Positions 23,699 through 34,100 of a stretch of DNA of 64,000 nucleotides are shown piece after piece. The DNA lies in contig JAFZDP010000006.1 in the NCBI GenBank assembly GCA_017561155.1, forward strand, positions 1 through 64,000, in the 5' to 3' direction. The position numbers and the translations under genes were made by a program. The notes under the pieces were generated by a model. It was not told the origin of the DNA, did no database searches, and saw only the letters and a list, made by a program, of their open reading frames with translations. Position 1 is the first letter of the stretch. Each line of letters opens with the position of its first letter. This DNA is from Bacteroidales bacterium. GTDB lineage: Bacteria; Bacteroidota; Bacteroidia; Bacteroidales; P3.

Positions 23699-24868
23699 TC
23701 AATTGTTTTTCTCGTATCTTGCAGCAGTGTTGCAATACTTCTCTACAAGTGGCAGGTAGCGTGGAATGGGTTTCTTCTCGCAGGCACTTCTGAAGGCTAT
23801 TTTACGATAATATAAATCGAGGTCAGTATTTTCTTGGTCTTTAACTGCTGTAAGGCTCTTTTCTATCAGACGATATGTATATTCGTTGTCGTAGGTTATA
23901 AGCGCCGAGTATATATCTCTTAATGTGGACAATTTATTAATCCAATTTCCGTAATCGAAGTTTATAATATCTGTAAGTATAGGGATAAAATCAGAATCGG
24001 GCCATGCTTTTACAGACAATAATCCAATGTATAGTTTTGTGGATATTTCGTGGCAGGATAAAACACTGTCAGGAGTACAATTTACATAAGGATAGGACTG
24101 TAGGTAGTTTTTTACAAATGGTTTTAATTCATCTTTCCTATATCGGCACAATGCCGGCAGTGCGTAAATGTAGCCTTCCTGTATATACATCTCGTACAAA
24201 CGATTGTAGTATTTGTCATCGAGAGGTAAATTGTTTAAAACGGCAAATTTATAACCTACATTATTTATATATGGAGTATATAGCAATATACTGTCTAATG
24301 TAATGCTGTCTTGTATAGAGAAGGTACGACGATAATCGCTCATCTTTGGAGTGTTGATAAAGTTGTAGTATAAATCGGGCTTGGTTTCTATAAGCTCTAG
24401 ATTGCTACGAAACAGCGAGTCGTAATGTATGCTATCGCGATCTGACATATATAAGATAGGCAATGTTAAAATGGTTACATTGTAATCTGCAACAGATTGA
24501 TATGGTACAATGACGCTACTTGATGTTAATTGAAAAGTAGCGGTGTCGGTCAATGAATTGTAAAGAATATCTTTGTATCTTGTATCGCCACGCATCAGTA
24601 ATTCTTGAAATGAAAAAGCCCTGACAGCAGCATTGTGGTGAGTTTTTGCTAAAACAACAAACTCATCGTTGGTAGTTATTTGTTTAAATGTTTCTTGTAG
24701 AAGTATCTCTTCCGGAATATTGCACCACCTCTTATCACTTGGGTCAAATATACCTGTCAAACTATCTGCAATCATCAACACTTCGGGCTTTACGCCTTCT
24801 ATCTGTTGGCTTTTGGCTGCTGTACAAGCTAGTAGTGTTGCTAATATTAATATGTATATCTGCTTCAT
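23699..24868 (-). CDS. Secreted protein of unknown function, paralogue 3 (divergent)
   Basis: 389 residues. It begins MKQIYILILATLLACTAAKSQ, a Sec signal peptide with likely cleavage after AKS. The lipobox-like Cys is not shared by the other two copies, so processing by signal peptidase I is more likely. The N-terminal third matches the two upstream paralogues (IEGVKPEVLMIADSLTGI; HHNAAVRAFSFQELLMRGD), after which it diverges. The segment HHNAAVRAFSFQELLMRGDTRYKDILYNSL resembles a HEAT-type helix pair (x-x-x-VRxxAxxxLxxRGD), so an all-helical repeat fold is possible. Function unknown. It starts 13 bases after paralogue 2 ends. Confidence 0.8.
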   Translation of the reverse strand: MKQIYILILATLLACTAAKSQQIEGVKPEVLMIADSLTGIFDPSDKRWCNIPEEILLQETFKQITTNDEFVVLAKTHHNAAVRAFSFQELLMRGDTRYKDILYNSLTDTATFQLTSSSVIVPYQSVADYNVTILTLPILYMSDRDSIHYDSLFRSNLELIETKPDLYYNFINTPKMSDYRRTFSIQDSITLDSILLYTPYINNVGYKFAVLNNLPLDDKYYNRLYEMYIQEGYIYALPALCRYRKDELKPFVKNYLQSYPYVNCTPDSVLSCHEISTKLYIGLLSVKAWPDSDFIPILTDIINFDYGNWINKLSTLRDIYSALITYDNEYTYRLIEKSLTAVKDQENTDLDLYYRKIAFRSACEKKPIPRYLPLVEKYCNTAARYEKNN

Positions 24869-24881
24869 AGTATATGGTGGT

Positions 24882-26024
24882 TTAGTTATTGCAATACTTT
24901 TCTACAAGAGGCAAGTAGTGTGGATTGGGGTTCTCTTCGTAGGCTTCTTTGAGTATCTTTTTGCGGTCGTTTATAAAATAATCAGATGGGAAATGTTCGT
25001 GCACTATGGTTTCAGTCAGGCTGTTTTCTATTGCACGATATGTTTCATCGTTATTATAGTTCATAAATGTTGTATATACACGTCGATATATCCAAATGTT
25101 GACAAAACAGTCGTCGTGAGACAGTTTTTGAATCTCGAATAGTAGTGGAAGAAAATCGGGGTCGGGCCATATAGCAGTAGCATCTATAGCTTCTAGTACT
25201 AATGGGAAAACATCATGATTAAGATGTCCATCGCTTTTGAAAAAATCAGGATACTGTGAAAGAGCTTTTATAACAAACTCTTTTACTTCGTCGGTACGAT
25301 AGTGGCACAATGCCGTTAGGACATTTGTATAACCTTCTTTTGTGTACATATCTAACAAACGGTTGTAGTATTTTTCGCTGATAGGCAGATTATCCAAAAT
25401 TTTAATGCGATGATATATGCCGTATATACCGGGTGTAAATATCAGCACACTGTCGAGTGTGAGGCTGTCTTGTATGGTGAAGATACGGCGGAAGTCGCTC
25501 ATCTTTTTACCATTGATAAACCTATAGTATTGTGGTGACTTTTGCTCTACAAGCTCCGGATTGTTGCGTAGCAATGTGTCGTAATATATGCTGTCGCGTT
25601 TACTCATGTAGCTTCTGGGATTACATAACTCATCTACAATATAGCTTGCAACAGACTTAGGGCTTACTATGTCTGCATGTCTAATTTGAAATCTCGCAGT
25701 GTCGGTTAGAGAATTATATAGTATTTCTTTGAAACGTATATCGCCACGGTCAACAAGGACTTTGAACGCAAAAGCTCTGACGGCTGCGTTGTGGTGATAG
25801 TTCTCTAATGCTACAAGCTCGTCGTTGGTGACTATTTGTTTTAGCTTTTCTTGGAGAGTCCATTCTTTAGGTACTCCTGCCCAACCATTGGTATTGTACA
25901 TAGATATGCCTGTCAAGCTGTCTGCAATCATCAACACTTCGGGCTTTACGCCTTCTATCTGTTGGCTTTTGGCTGTTATGCTACTAAATAGTGTTGCTAA
26001 TATTAATATGTATATCTGCTTCAT
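24882..26024 (-). CDS. Secreted protein of unknown function, paralogue 2
   Basis: 380 residues from ATG 26024 (MKQIYILILATLF). The open frame extends to a codon at 26045 inside the upstream gene, but the shared MKQIYIL start in all three copies fixes the true start. Signal peptide with cleavage near ITAKSQ. Length is exactly that of paralogue 1 and long stretches are identical (from DELVALENYHHNAAVRAFAF through VDRGDIRFKEILYNSLTDTARF, and around EKYYNRLL-MYTKE), showing recent duplication. HEAT-like helices suspected, as in paralogue 3. Envelope or secreted location expected. Role unknown; no enzyme motif is seen. Confidence 0.82.
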   Translation of the reverse strand: MKQIYILILATLFSSITAKSQQIEGVKPEVLMIADSLTGISMYNTNGWAGVPKEWTLQEKLKQIVTNDELVALENYHHNAAVRAFAFKVLVDRGDIRFKEILYNSLTDTARFQIRHADIVSPKSVASYIVDELCNPRSYMSKRDSIYYDTLLRNNPELVEQKSPQYYRFINGKKMSDFRRIFTIQDSLTLDSVLIFTPGIYGIYHRIKILDNLPISEKYYNRLLDMYTKEGYTNVLTALCHYRTDEVKEFVIKALSQYPDFFKSDGHLNHDVFPLVLEAIDATAIWPDPDFLPLLFEIQKLSHDDCFVNIWIYRRVYTTFMNYNNDETYRAIENSLTETIVHEHFPSDYFINDRKKILKEAYEENPNPHYLPLVEKYCNN

Positions 26025-26037
26025 AGTATATGGTGTT

Positions 26038-27180
26038 TTAGTCATTGCAATACTTTTCTACAAGTGGCAAGTAGCGAGGATTGGGGTTCTTTTGGTAGGC
26101 TTCTTTGAGTATCTTTTTGCGGTCGTTTATAAAATAATCAGATGGGAAATGTTCGTGCACTATGGTTTCAGTCAGGCTGTTTTCTATTGCACTATATGTT
26201 TCATCATTATCATAGTTTATAAAACTTGTATATACACGTTGATATATCCAATAGTTGATTAAACAGTCGTCGTAAGACAGTTTTTGAATCTCGAATAGTA
26301 GTGGAAGGAAATCGGGGTCGGGCCATATAGCAGTAGCTTCTATAGCTTCTAGTACTAATGGGTAAACATCATGATTAAGATGTCCATCGCTTTTGAAAAA
26401 ATCAGGATACTGTGAAAGAGCTTTTATAACAAACTCTTTTACTTCGTCGGTACGATAGTGGCACAATGCCGATAAAACAGTTGCATTATCTTCTTTAGTG
26501 TACATCTCTAACAAACGGTTGTAGTATTTTTCGCTGATAGGCAGATTATCCAAAATTTCATATTTATGGTATATGCTGTATGTTCCGGGTGTAAATATCA
26601 GCATGCTGTCGAGTGTGAGGCTGTCTTGTATGGTGAAGATGCGACGGAAATTGTTCATTTTTTTACCATTGATGAAACTATAGTACTGTGGCGACTTTTG
26701 CTCTACAAGCTCCAGATTGTTGCGTAGCAATGTGTCGTAATATATGCTGTCGTCTTTGCTCATATAGATTCTATGATTACATAACTCATCTACAATATGG
26801 CTTGCAACAGACTCCATACTTAGTATGTCGGCACGTCTAATTTCAAATCTCGCAGTGTCGGTTAGAGAATTATATAGTATTTCTTTGAAACGTATATCGC
26901 CACGGTCAACAAGGACTTTAAACGCAAAAGCTCTGACGGCTGCGTTGTGGTGATAGTTCTCTAATGCTACAAGCTCGTCGTTGGTGGCTATTTGTTTTAG
27001 CTTTTCTTGAAGTGTCCATTCTTTAGGTATGCCTGCCCAACCATCGGTGTTGTGCATAGATATACCTGTCAAACTGTCGGCAATCCTTAGTACTTCGGGC
27101 TTTACGCCTTCTATCTGTTGGCTTTTGGCAACCGTACAGCCAAAAAGTGTTGCTAATATTAATATGTATATCCGTTTCAT
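26038..27180 (-). CDS. Secreted protein of unknown function, paralogue 1
   Basis: 380 residues, first of three tandem minus-strand copies. Signal MKRIYILILATLFGCTVAKSQ. Mature protein as in paralogue 2, with variable positions spread along the length rather than clustered. All three copies are separated by the same 13-base gap, consistent with unit duplication including the ribosome-binding region. A -7 box (TATCTTTG on the minus strand, plus 27214-27221) lies 33 bases upstream, so it probably heads the transcript of all three. The HEAT-like pattern suggests protein binding; no further assignment is possible. Confidence 0.82.
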   Translation of the reverse strand: MKRIYILILATLFGCTVAKSQQIEGVKPEVLRIADSLTGISMHNTDGWAGIPKEWTLQEKLKQIATNDELVALENYHHNAAVRAFAFKVLVDRGDIRFKEILYNSLTDTARFEIRRADILSMESVASHIVDELCNHRIYMSKDDSIYYDTLLRNNLELVEQKSPQYYSFINGKKMNNFRRIFTIQDSLTLDSMLIFTPGTYSIYHKYEILDNLPISEKYYNRLLEMYTKEDNATVLSALCHYRTDEVKEFVIKALSQYPDFFKSDGHLNHDVYPLVLEAIEATAIWPDPDFLPLLFEIQKLSYDDCLINYWIYQRVYTSFINYDNDETYSAIENSLTETIVHEHFPSDYFINDRKKILKEAYQKNPNPRYLPLVEKYCND

Positions 27181-27213
27181 AGTATATGATCGGTTTTATG
27201 ATAAAAAACGATG

Positions 27214-27221
27214 CAAAGATA
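27214..27221 (-). promoter_or_regulatory. Bacteroidetes -7 box for the three-paralogue operon
   Basis: CAAAGATA on the plus strand reads TATCTTTG on the minus strand, 33 bases before ATG 27180. The expected -33 region is AT-rich without TTTG. Confidence 0.6.
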
Positions 27222-27310
27222 CACATTTATTTTTAATTATCTGATGTTATAATAAAAATATTTCTACTTTTGAAAATGAGCTATTTCTTTGTGGTGTCAA
27301 TATATAATAT

Positions 27311-27353
27311 AAAAAAAAGAACCACACTCTCTTATTTAGAATGTGGTTCTTTG
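27311..27353 (-). terminator. Hairpin terminator after pgi
   Basis: AAAGAACCACA (27317-27327) pairs with TGTGGTTCTTT (27342-27352); on the minus strand the stem is followed by a run of T from plus 27311-27318. The pgi stop is at 27377. Confidence 0.85.
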
Positions 27354-27376
27354 GTAATATGTTTATTTAGGTTGTG

Positions 27377-28675
27377 TTAGAACTTACCCAATAGTTTAAA
27401 CATATTGGTTTTGTATGCTTCTACACCCGGTTGGTCGAATGGGTTTACGTCTAATACATATCCACTTATTCCGCACGAGTATTCCATCATATATAATAGT
27501 TCGCCTATTGTTTCTTCGTTTATGCAGTTCATCTCTAAACGTATCACCGGCACTCCGCCGTCAACATGTGCACATGCTGTACCTTCTTCGGCGCAATGGT
27601 TTATAGTAGTTAGTGTTTTTTGTTGCAAGTAGTTTAGTCCGTCAAGGTTTGCTTCATCGAATGGAATATTAACGTTGGTGGCAGAATTGTTTACGCTAAG
27701 CACTGTTTCGAACATAATTCTTTCGCCATCTTGTACATACTGTCCCATCGAGTGTAGGTCTGTGGTATATGTCACGCTGTGTGGTAGTATACCTTTGTGT
27801 TCTTTACCTTCGCTTTCTCCAAATAGTTGCTTCCACCATTCGCTTATATATCTCATGGCTGGTATGTAGGTAACCATCATCTCTATTTTTTTACCCTTAC
27901 GATAAAGAATGTTTCGTATGGCAGTATACAATGCAGCAGGGTTATCGGTTATAGAAATTTCTTGTGTAACGATGCTTTGCATATCTCTGGCACCTTGTAT
28001 AAGTTTAGCTATATCGCCACCCGATACTGCTATTGGTAGCAATCCTACAGGAGTAAACACAGAATAGCGTCCTCCTACATTGTCGGGAATTACGTATGTG
28101 GTGTAGCCTTCTTGTTTGGCTATGTTGTGTAGTGCACCTTTACTGCCATCGGTTATGGCAATAATCCTACTGCGAGCTTCTTCTTTACCATATTTCTTTT
28201 CTATATGACTTTTAAGTATTCTAAATGCTACGGCAGGCTCTGTAGTTGTTCCCGATTTAGAAATCACTGTCATTGCATAGTCAAACTTATCCAATATGCT
28301 TAATAGCTGAGAGTAGTAGTCTTCGCTTAGTGTGTGTCCTGCGTATACAATGTATGGACGCTTTCTGTTTGGGTCTAGCACTGCTAGTTCGTTTTGCAAC
28401 GATTCTATCACAGCTCTTGCACCCAAATAGCTTCCTCCAATGCCTATAACTACATATATTTGTGCTTTTGCAGCTATAGCGTCGGCATCTTGTTGTATCT
28501 TATTTATAAGTTCATCGTCTATTTCTGTAGGTAAGTTTACCCAACCTAAAAAGTCGTTGCCACGACCTGTTGCGGTATTCAACACCTTTTGTGCTTTCGC
28601 TATTTCGGGTGCTATTTCGTTTATTTCTTGTGTCGAAACAAACTTTTCAAGATATCTTGTGTCTATTTTTATCAT
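27377..28675 (-). CDS. pgi: Glucose-6-phosphate isomerase
   Basis: 432 residues, the shorter bacterial form. Family motifs: VIGIGGSYLGARAVIESL near residue 80, VISKSGTTTEPAVAFRIL near 145, VGGRYSVFTPVGLLP near 205 and the phosphate/active-site segments GESEGKEHKGILP and LGQ-like QYVQDGERIMFET. The enzyme interconverts glucose-6-phosphate and fructose-6-phosphate in glycolysis and gluconeogenesis in the cytoplasm. The downstream gene on the same strand is preceded by a terminator, and the upstream neighbour (aminotransferase) starts 30 bases before its start, so the two may be co-transcribed. Start ATG 28675. Confidence 0.95.
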   Translation of the reverse strand: MIKIDTRYLEKFVSTQEINEIAPEIAKAQKVLNTATGRGNDFLGWVNLPTEIDDELINKIQQDADAIAAKAQIYVVIGIGGSYLGARAVIESLQNELAVLDPNRKRPYIVYAGHTLSEDYYSQLLSILDKFDYAMTVISKSGTTTEPAVAFRILKSHIEKKYGKEEARSRIIAITDGSKGALHNIAKQEGYTTYVIPDNVGGRYSVFTPVGLLPIAVSGGDIAKLIQGARDMQSIVTQEISITDNPAALYTAIRNILYRKGKKIEMMVTYIPAMRYISEWWKQLFGESEGKEHKGILPHSVTYTTDLHSMGQYVQDGERIMFETVLSVNNSATNVNIPFDEANLDGLNYLQQKTLTTINHCAEEGTACAHVDGGVPVIRLEMNCINEETIGELLYMMEYSCGISGYVLDVNPFDQPGVEAYKTNMFKLLGKF

Positions 28676-28705
28676 GATACTATATGTATATATATTATTG
28701 TTATC

Positions 28706-29884
28706 TTATTTTTCAAAGGCATTGCAAATGGCTTGCAACGCTTGTTTAAGTGTCTCTTTTGGGCAGCCTACGTTAAGTCTGAAACAACACTTGTAGTCGT
28801 CGCCGCCAAAGTCGGTGCCATCGTTTAGTGCTACTTTGGCATTGTTTATAAGTAGATCTTTAACTTGGCTGTGTGGTAGGTTGTAGTCGCTAAAGTCCAA
28901 CCATACAAGGAACGAAGCCTGTGGCATTATGAATTTTACTTTGGGCATATTTTCTTGTAGAAAGTCGGCCATGTATTGCAAATTGTTTCGCAAATATGGT
29001 TTTAGTTTGTTTTCAAGCCAGTCTTCGCCTTGAGGGCTGAATGCAGCTTGTGCACCTATGTAGGCAAACACGTTTCCGTTGGCCAACTCGTAGCCGTCTA
29101 TATAGTTAAAGAATGTATTTCGTAGTTCGTCGTTTGGAATATAAGCCACACTCGATGCCAATCCGGGAATATTGAATGTTTTGCTAGGAGCAACAAATGT
29201 TATAGAAATATCCTTTGCTGTTTCCGACACAGTCGAAAACGATATGTTTCGTTGTCCTTGTTCCAATACAAGGTCGGCATGTATTTCGTCGCTGATAAGT
29301 ATGCAGTTGTTTGCTTTGCAAAGGTTGGCAATTTTTTCAAGTTCTTCTTTGCTCCATATAGTGCCACCGGGGTTGTGAGGATTTGAAAGTATCATCATTT
29401 TACAACCTTTTATCTTTTCTTCCAAGTCGGCAAAGTCTATATTGAACTTGCCATTGTCTATATATAGTTTAGACGTAACTAATGTACGTTTGCCATTTAG
29501 CGGCAAATGAATGAATGGAGGATATACCGGAGTGGTTATAATTACTTTGTCGCCCACTTGAGTAAATGCTTGCAAGGCAAAGGCTATTCCTGCCACTATG
29601 CCGGGAATGTAATGAAGCTCGTGTTTTTGTGCAGTGATGTTGTATCTCTTGTCAAGCCAATCCACAATAGCATTGAAGTATTGTTTTCCACCGTATGTAT
29701 ATCCAAACACATGGTGGTTGCAACGTTCCTTTATTGCGTCGACTATAAATGACGGCGTAGGCAAATCCATATCTGCTACCCACATAGGTAACAAATCGTT
29801 GGTGCCAAAGTCGCGGTTCATCATATCATGCTTCACACACGATGTTCCTTTACGTATTATTATATTGTCAAAGCTTTGGTTCAT
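28706..29884 (-). CDS. MalY/PatB family PLP-dependent aminotransferase (cystathionine beta-lyase type)
   Basis: 392 residues, fold-type I. MWVADMDLPTPSFIVDAI at the N-terminus, FGYTYGGKQYFNAIVDWL, the SNPHNPGGTIWSKEEL motif, DEIHADLVL, and the PLP lysine in APSKTFNIPGLASS are the pattern of MalY/PatB proteins. These are C-S lyases that split cystathionine or related thioethers, and some act as regulators. The C-terminal RLNVGCPKETLKQAL matches the usual Arg that binds the substrate carboxylate. Cytoplasmic. Start ATG 29884; it ends 30 bases before pgi and starts 29 bases after tsaD. Confidence 0.92.
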   Translation of the reverse strand: MNQSFDNIIIRKGTSCVKHDMMNRDFGTNDLLPMWVADMDLPTPSFIVDAIKERCNHHVFGYTYGGKQYFNAIVDWLDKRYNITAQKHELHYIPGIVAGIAFALQAFTQVGDKVIITTPVYPPFIHLPLNGKRTLVTSKLYIDNGKFNIDFADLEEKIKGCKMMILSNPHNPGGTIWSKEELEKIANLCKANNCILISDEIHADLVLEQGQRNISFSTVSETAKDISITFVAPSKTFNIPGLASSVAYIPNDELRNTFFNYIDGYELANGNVFAYIGAQAAFSPQGEDWLENKLKPYLRNNLQYMADFLQENMPKVKFIMPQASFLVWLDFSDYNLPHSQVKDLLINNAKVALNDGTDFGGDDYKCCFRLNVGCPKETLKQALQAICNAFEK

Positions 29885-29913
29885 TCTAAATGTGTCTTAT
29901 TGTTTTCTATTAC

Positions 29914-30927
29914 TTATAAAGCACTTCTTGTGTATGGTGCAAGCGAAATGTCGGCAAAATCTTTGTTCAAGTATTTAAAGTATCCTGCTATTCCCACCAT
30001 AGCGGCATTGTCTGTACAAAATTGGAATTGAGGTACAAAAACATCCCATTTATATTTGGTTCCCATTTCGCATAGTTGTTGTCGTAGATACGAGTTAGCA
30101 CTCACACCACCTGCTATTGCTACTTGTGTAACACCGGTGTCGGCCATAGCCTTCTTTAGTTTTTTTAGCAAAAAGGATACTATACAATGTTGTATCGACG
30201 CACAAAGGTCGTTTATGTTTTCTTGTATAAAGTTAGGGTTTTCTTTTAAGTGATCTCTCAAAAAGTACAAGAACGAAGTTTTGATACCGCTAAAACTATA
30301 GTCGTAGTCTTTTATGTTTGGTGTTGCAAATTTGAATTTCATAGGGTCTCCCTCTTTAGCCAATCTGTCTATGACCGGACCTCCGGGGTATCCCAAATCC
30401 ATTATCTTGGCAGCTTTGTCTATAGCTTCGCCGGCAGCATCGTCGATGGTGTTGCCTATTATTTCCATGTCGAAGTAGCTGCGGAGTAGTATTATCTGAG
30501 TGTGTCCGCCCGATACCAATAGGCATATAAATGGAAACTTTGGTACAACGCTTTCGTCAGAACTCTTAATGAAGTGCGAAAGCACATGTGCTTGCAAGTG
30601 GTTAACTTCTATAAGTGGAATGTTCAATGCTTGGGAAAAACTTTTGGCAAAAGAAACTCCCACTAATAGGCTTCCAAGCAGTCCCGGACCACGAGTGAAA
30701 GCTATGGCATTGATATCTTTTTTGCTAATGCCTGCATTTTTTATTGCAGCATCTACCACAGGGATAATATTTTGTTGGTGTGCACGCGATGCCAATTCAG
30801 GCACCACACCGCCATATTGTTCGTGTACTTTTTGGCTTGCTATTACGTTGGATAGTATTCTATCGTTCTGAAGTACTGCGGCTGATGTGTCGTCGCAGCT
30901 CGATTCTATTGCGAGTATTATCGACAT
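29914..30927 (-). CDS. tsaD: tRNA N6-adenosine threonylcarbamoyltransferase
   Basis: 337 residues. It starts SIILAIESSCDDTSAAVL and contains the metal-binding HLQAHVLSHF, LLVSGGHTQIIL, the ASKH-fold phosphate loop DAAGEAIDKAAKIM, and VAIAGGVSANSYLR near the end, all typical of TsaD/Kae1. With TsaB, TsaC and TsaE it makes the t6A modification next to the anticodon of ANN-reading tRNAs. Cytoplasmic and normally essential. A possible -7 box TATTTTTG on the minus strand is at plus 31011-31018. The downstream aminotransferase gene starts 29 bases later. Confidence 0.95.
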   Translation of the reverse strand: MSIILAIESSCDDTSAAVLQNDRILSNVIASQKVHEQYGGVVPELASRAHQQNIIPVVDAAIKNAGISKKDINAIAFTRGPGLLGSLLVGVSFAKSFSQALNIPLIEVNHLQAHVLSHFIKSSDESVVPKFPFICLLVSGGHTQIILLRSYFDMEIIGNTIDDAAGEAIDKAAKIMDLGYPGGPVIDRLAKEGDPMKFKFATPNIKDYDYSFSGIKTSFLYFLRDHLKENPNFIQENINDLCASIQHCIVSFLLKKLKKAMADTGVTQVAIAGGVSANSYLRQQLCEMGTKYKWDVFVPQFQFCTDNAAMVGIAGYFKYLNKDFADISLAPYTRSAL

Positions 30928-31010
30928 ATATATTTAATATCTTTATATTTCTATTACGGACTTAAAAACGTTATAACCCTCATAAAATTGTATGATTTAA
31001 ACATATATGG

Positions 31011-31018
31011 CAAAAATA
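31011..31018 (-). promoter_or_regulatory. Possible -7 box for tsaD
   Basis: CAAAAATA on the plus strand reads TATTTTTG on the minus strand and lies 84 bases before ATG 30927. No -33 element at a proper distance. Confidence 0.35.
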
Positions 31019-31118
31019 TTTCTTCTGTGGCACAATGGTAGGACATAAGAGTGTTATGGCTATTGCGTTTTATGTGTTTGTTGTGGGAAAAGGGTAGGGG
31101 AATAGCTTATGCGAACAC

Positions 31119-31162
31119 AAAAAAAAAGAACCAAACAATTTGTTGATGTTCGGTTCTTTTTG
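31119..31162 (-). terminator. Hairpin terminator after sprA
   Basis: AAAAAGAACC (31123-31132) pairs with GGTTCTTTTT (31152-31161), separated by 19 bases, with a run of A on the plus strand giving T on the minus strand. The sprA stop is at 31185. Confidence 0.8.
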
Positions 31163-31184
31163 CTTATATGTTTGTGTGATAGTT

Positions 31185-34100
31185 TTAGAACGAGAATCGA
31201 GCCGTCAAACCACCTTTGGTAGTAGAGTTGGGGTAAGAGTTGGATATATACGGAGTATTTATATTGCTTTCGATAAATGCTCGTATAGTAAGGTTTTGTG
31301 TAAGCGAGTATTCGGCAGATATACCTATAGTCCACACTTCGCTACCCGACGATACTTGACTTACGTTTTGGTCTACTTGTCGAAGCATAGTTTTGTTTAT
31401 GTTTCTTGTAATGTCGGCTCGTAGCACTACATCGCTCTTAAGGTTTATAGTACGTTCGGCAGTTTTTATCGAGAACCTAACGTCTTTGAAGCGGTAGCCC
31501 AAACCAAGCACTATAGCATCGCGAGTAGTTTCGGTAAGTTGGTTGTTGGCAAAACTCATCGATAGGGTTCTGTTTTTACGTATCTCGAAGTTTGCCTGTA
31601 TGTTGTTCACCATCGACATGTCTAACTTTATCAAAGGCGAAAACTGTTCGGTTAACTGTACCTGTTCTATAGTTTCTTTAGGGATAAAGTTACCACTAAT
31701 GTCGTTAAGAATAGTCTCTATTCCGTAGTCGTAGTTGGCAACATTGGCTATACGGGCATCTGTGTAGAAGTTGCCTATTGTATATGTCGACGAGTAGCGG
31801 TGCGACAAAGCAATGTTTACAAACCACTTCTGCAAGTATTTGATTTTGCTTAATCCGTTGTAGGATATATTCCAGTTTGGCAATGGGAATTTAAAGAATG
31901 GCGACAGTTTTACATCTGAAGCGTTCTTGCCAGTGTATGTTGCCAAGAATGCCGATAGCAATACTTGTTGCGAGCTGGAGCTATAACCGTATGGGAAATA
32001 AGCATGAGCCATGGTGTCGTATACCATTTCGGTAGACAACGGATTGGTGCTGGCATAGCGTTGTGCCAATATGTTGCGGTTTTCTATAAAGGTTGCAAAT
32101 AACTCTTCACTATCGGTAAATGCAGTCGAAAACATCCATACTGTCGAGGTGTAGTTACCATTTGTAGTAGGTGTTATAGGGCCGTCCATATATCCCAAAT
32201 CGTAGTCGTATTTGTAGTAGTAGCTAGAGTTTGTAGCTTGGTTTTGTGCAAAAGTAAGGTCTATTTTCATATTCCTTATAGGTTCCAACGATGCTTGGAT
32301 GGCAAGTATCGAATTGGTCTTTTGTTCGTGAGGGGTATTCATCAGCGAGTCTTTAGACAAATAGTCATTGTTCAACAAAAAGTCTATTACGTCGGCTTGA
32401 CTACCCAACACAAATCCCAAACCGGGAGCCCATAGGTTGTTGTTGTCCATACCCAAAATAGATGCCTCCGGCATAAAACCGGGAATAAGAGTACCTGCCG
32501 AATTGGTGTATTGTATGCTTGCAGTTTTCAATCCTGTAGCCAAACGTATACCAAAATATCCGGCTTCGCGCATTATCTTTTTGAATGCACTTTCTTCTGT
32601 CGAGTCTGTCTTGTCGTCTTTTTCTTTTGGTTTTATGTTCTTGTTAAGGTCTTTGCCTAGTTTGTCGTCGCGTTTGTTGTTTCTCGACTTATCTTGATTG
32701 GGTTTAGGTTGTTCGTAGGCTTTCTTTATCCATTTGAAGCGTTTGTAGAAAGTTTCCATCATTACATCTCCACGAGCAGTGAAGGTGTTGGAGTTTTCGA
32801 TAACGCTACCCATGCGGGCCAATGCCGCTGTAGTACCCAAGTATGTGTACTGTGTGCGGTAGGATATAGGCATGCGAACAAAATCCAAGTATGGCAATTT
32901 GTTGATAGGTATGTCCCAGTTACCACTTATGGTTTGGGTAAAGTTTTGCATAGTACCCATACTACCTATGCTTTCCCAAATAGAGTCGCGTGCTGTACGA
33001 GTGTCTATTTTTCCTATCGGTTCGTCGATGCGTGCATTTGCATTTGCATCGTATGTAAAGCGTAGGTTCTTGGTAAGGTCGTACTGTATATTGTATATTC
33101 TATCCCAAGTAAACTGTTTGTAGAATGTAGGTTTCAGTATTATGTTTCCCGAACTTTTGTTTCTTAGTTTGGTTTCTTCAAAGTTGCGGAACATTTCTGT
33201 GCGGAACATTACATTCTTAACTTGGTAGTATAGATTCAAGTCTTTGATGATTTTCCAGTTTTTGTGTTGGAACATCTTTACTTTATCGAATGGTTTCCAT
33301 GCTTTGGGCGTGGTTGAGAAAGTGTACCCAAATCCACCTCTATGTTGCGACTTGTTGTAGTATTCTATGTCTATATCTTGCGATTTCTCCGACGAATAGG
33401 CATACGAAAAGTTGAAGTTTTCTATGTCGTAGAAGTGTTTTTTATTGCTGTCTTTTCCTTTGGATATACGTTCTTTACGTACGTTCATAAAGTTAATGTT
33501 TGTTCTCGATAGTCTTTCTTGTGTCATAGATTTTATCGAGTCGCGTTGCTCTTTTGTCGCGTACGTATTTATATCGTTGTATAGTAGCACATCGGGGTCT
33601 AGAGGATTGTATTCCGGACTGCCTATTTGGTTTGAATAGTCTACATGCATAGGTACTCTGATACCCCACTTTTCGGGGAAGAACTTACCTAGTTCCATAT
33701 TCAATGCCACTTCGAAATCGGTACGGTTAACATTGTCTAGGTCGGCGAAACTTTGGCTTAAAGCACCAAATCCCGACGAGGTGTAAGCACCATATACCGA
33801 AAGGTCACCAATATCGGCAAGGTTTGTGCGTGCCAATGCTGTTGCTGCCCAACCTCCTTTGCTTGAATAGTCGGACAGGCGTAGTTCGTTTATCCATACA
33901 ATAACGGATTTTGGCAACATATCGTTACCATCCATCAGCGATTCTTTTTTAGGATTGCGAACCCCTACCATTATCACTCTTACACTACCTATGTTAGGTG
34001 TTCCAAGTACACTATATTTTCTGTTACCATGATGTTCGGAGTATAGCATAGAGTTTGTAAAGTCGGCATCACCCGAGCGTATGGCCTTGTTTCTGTTTTC

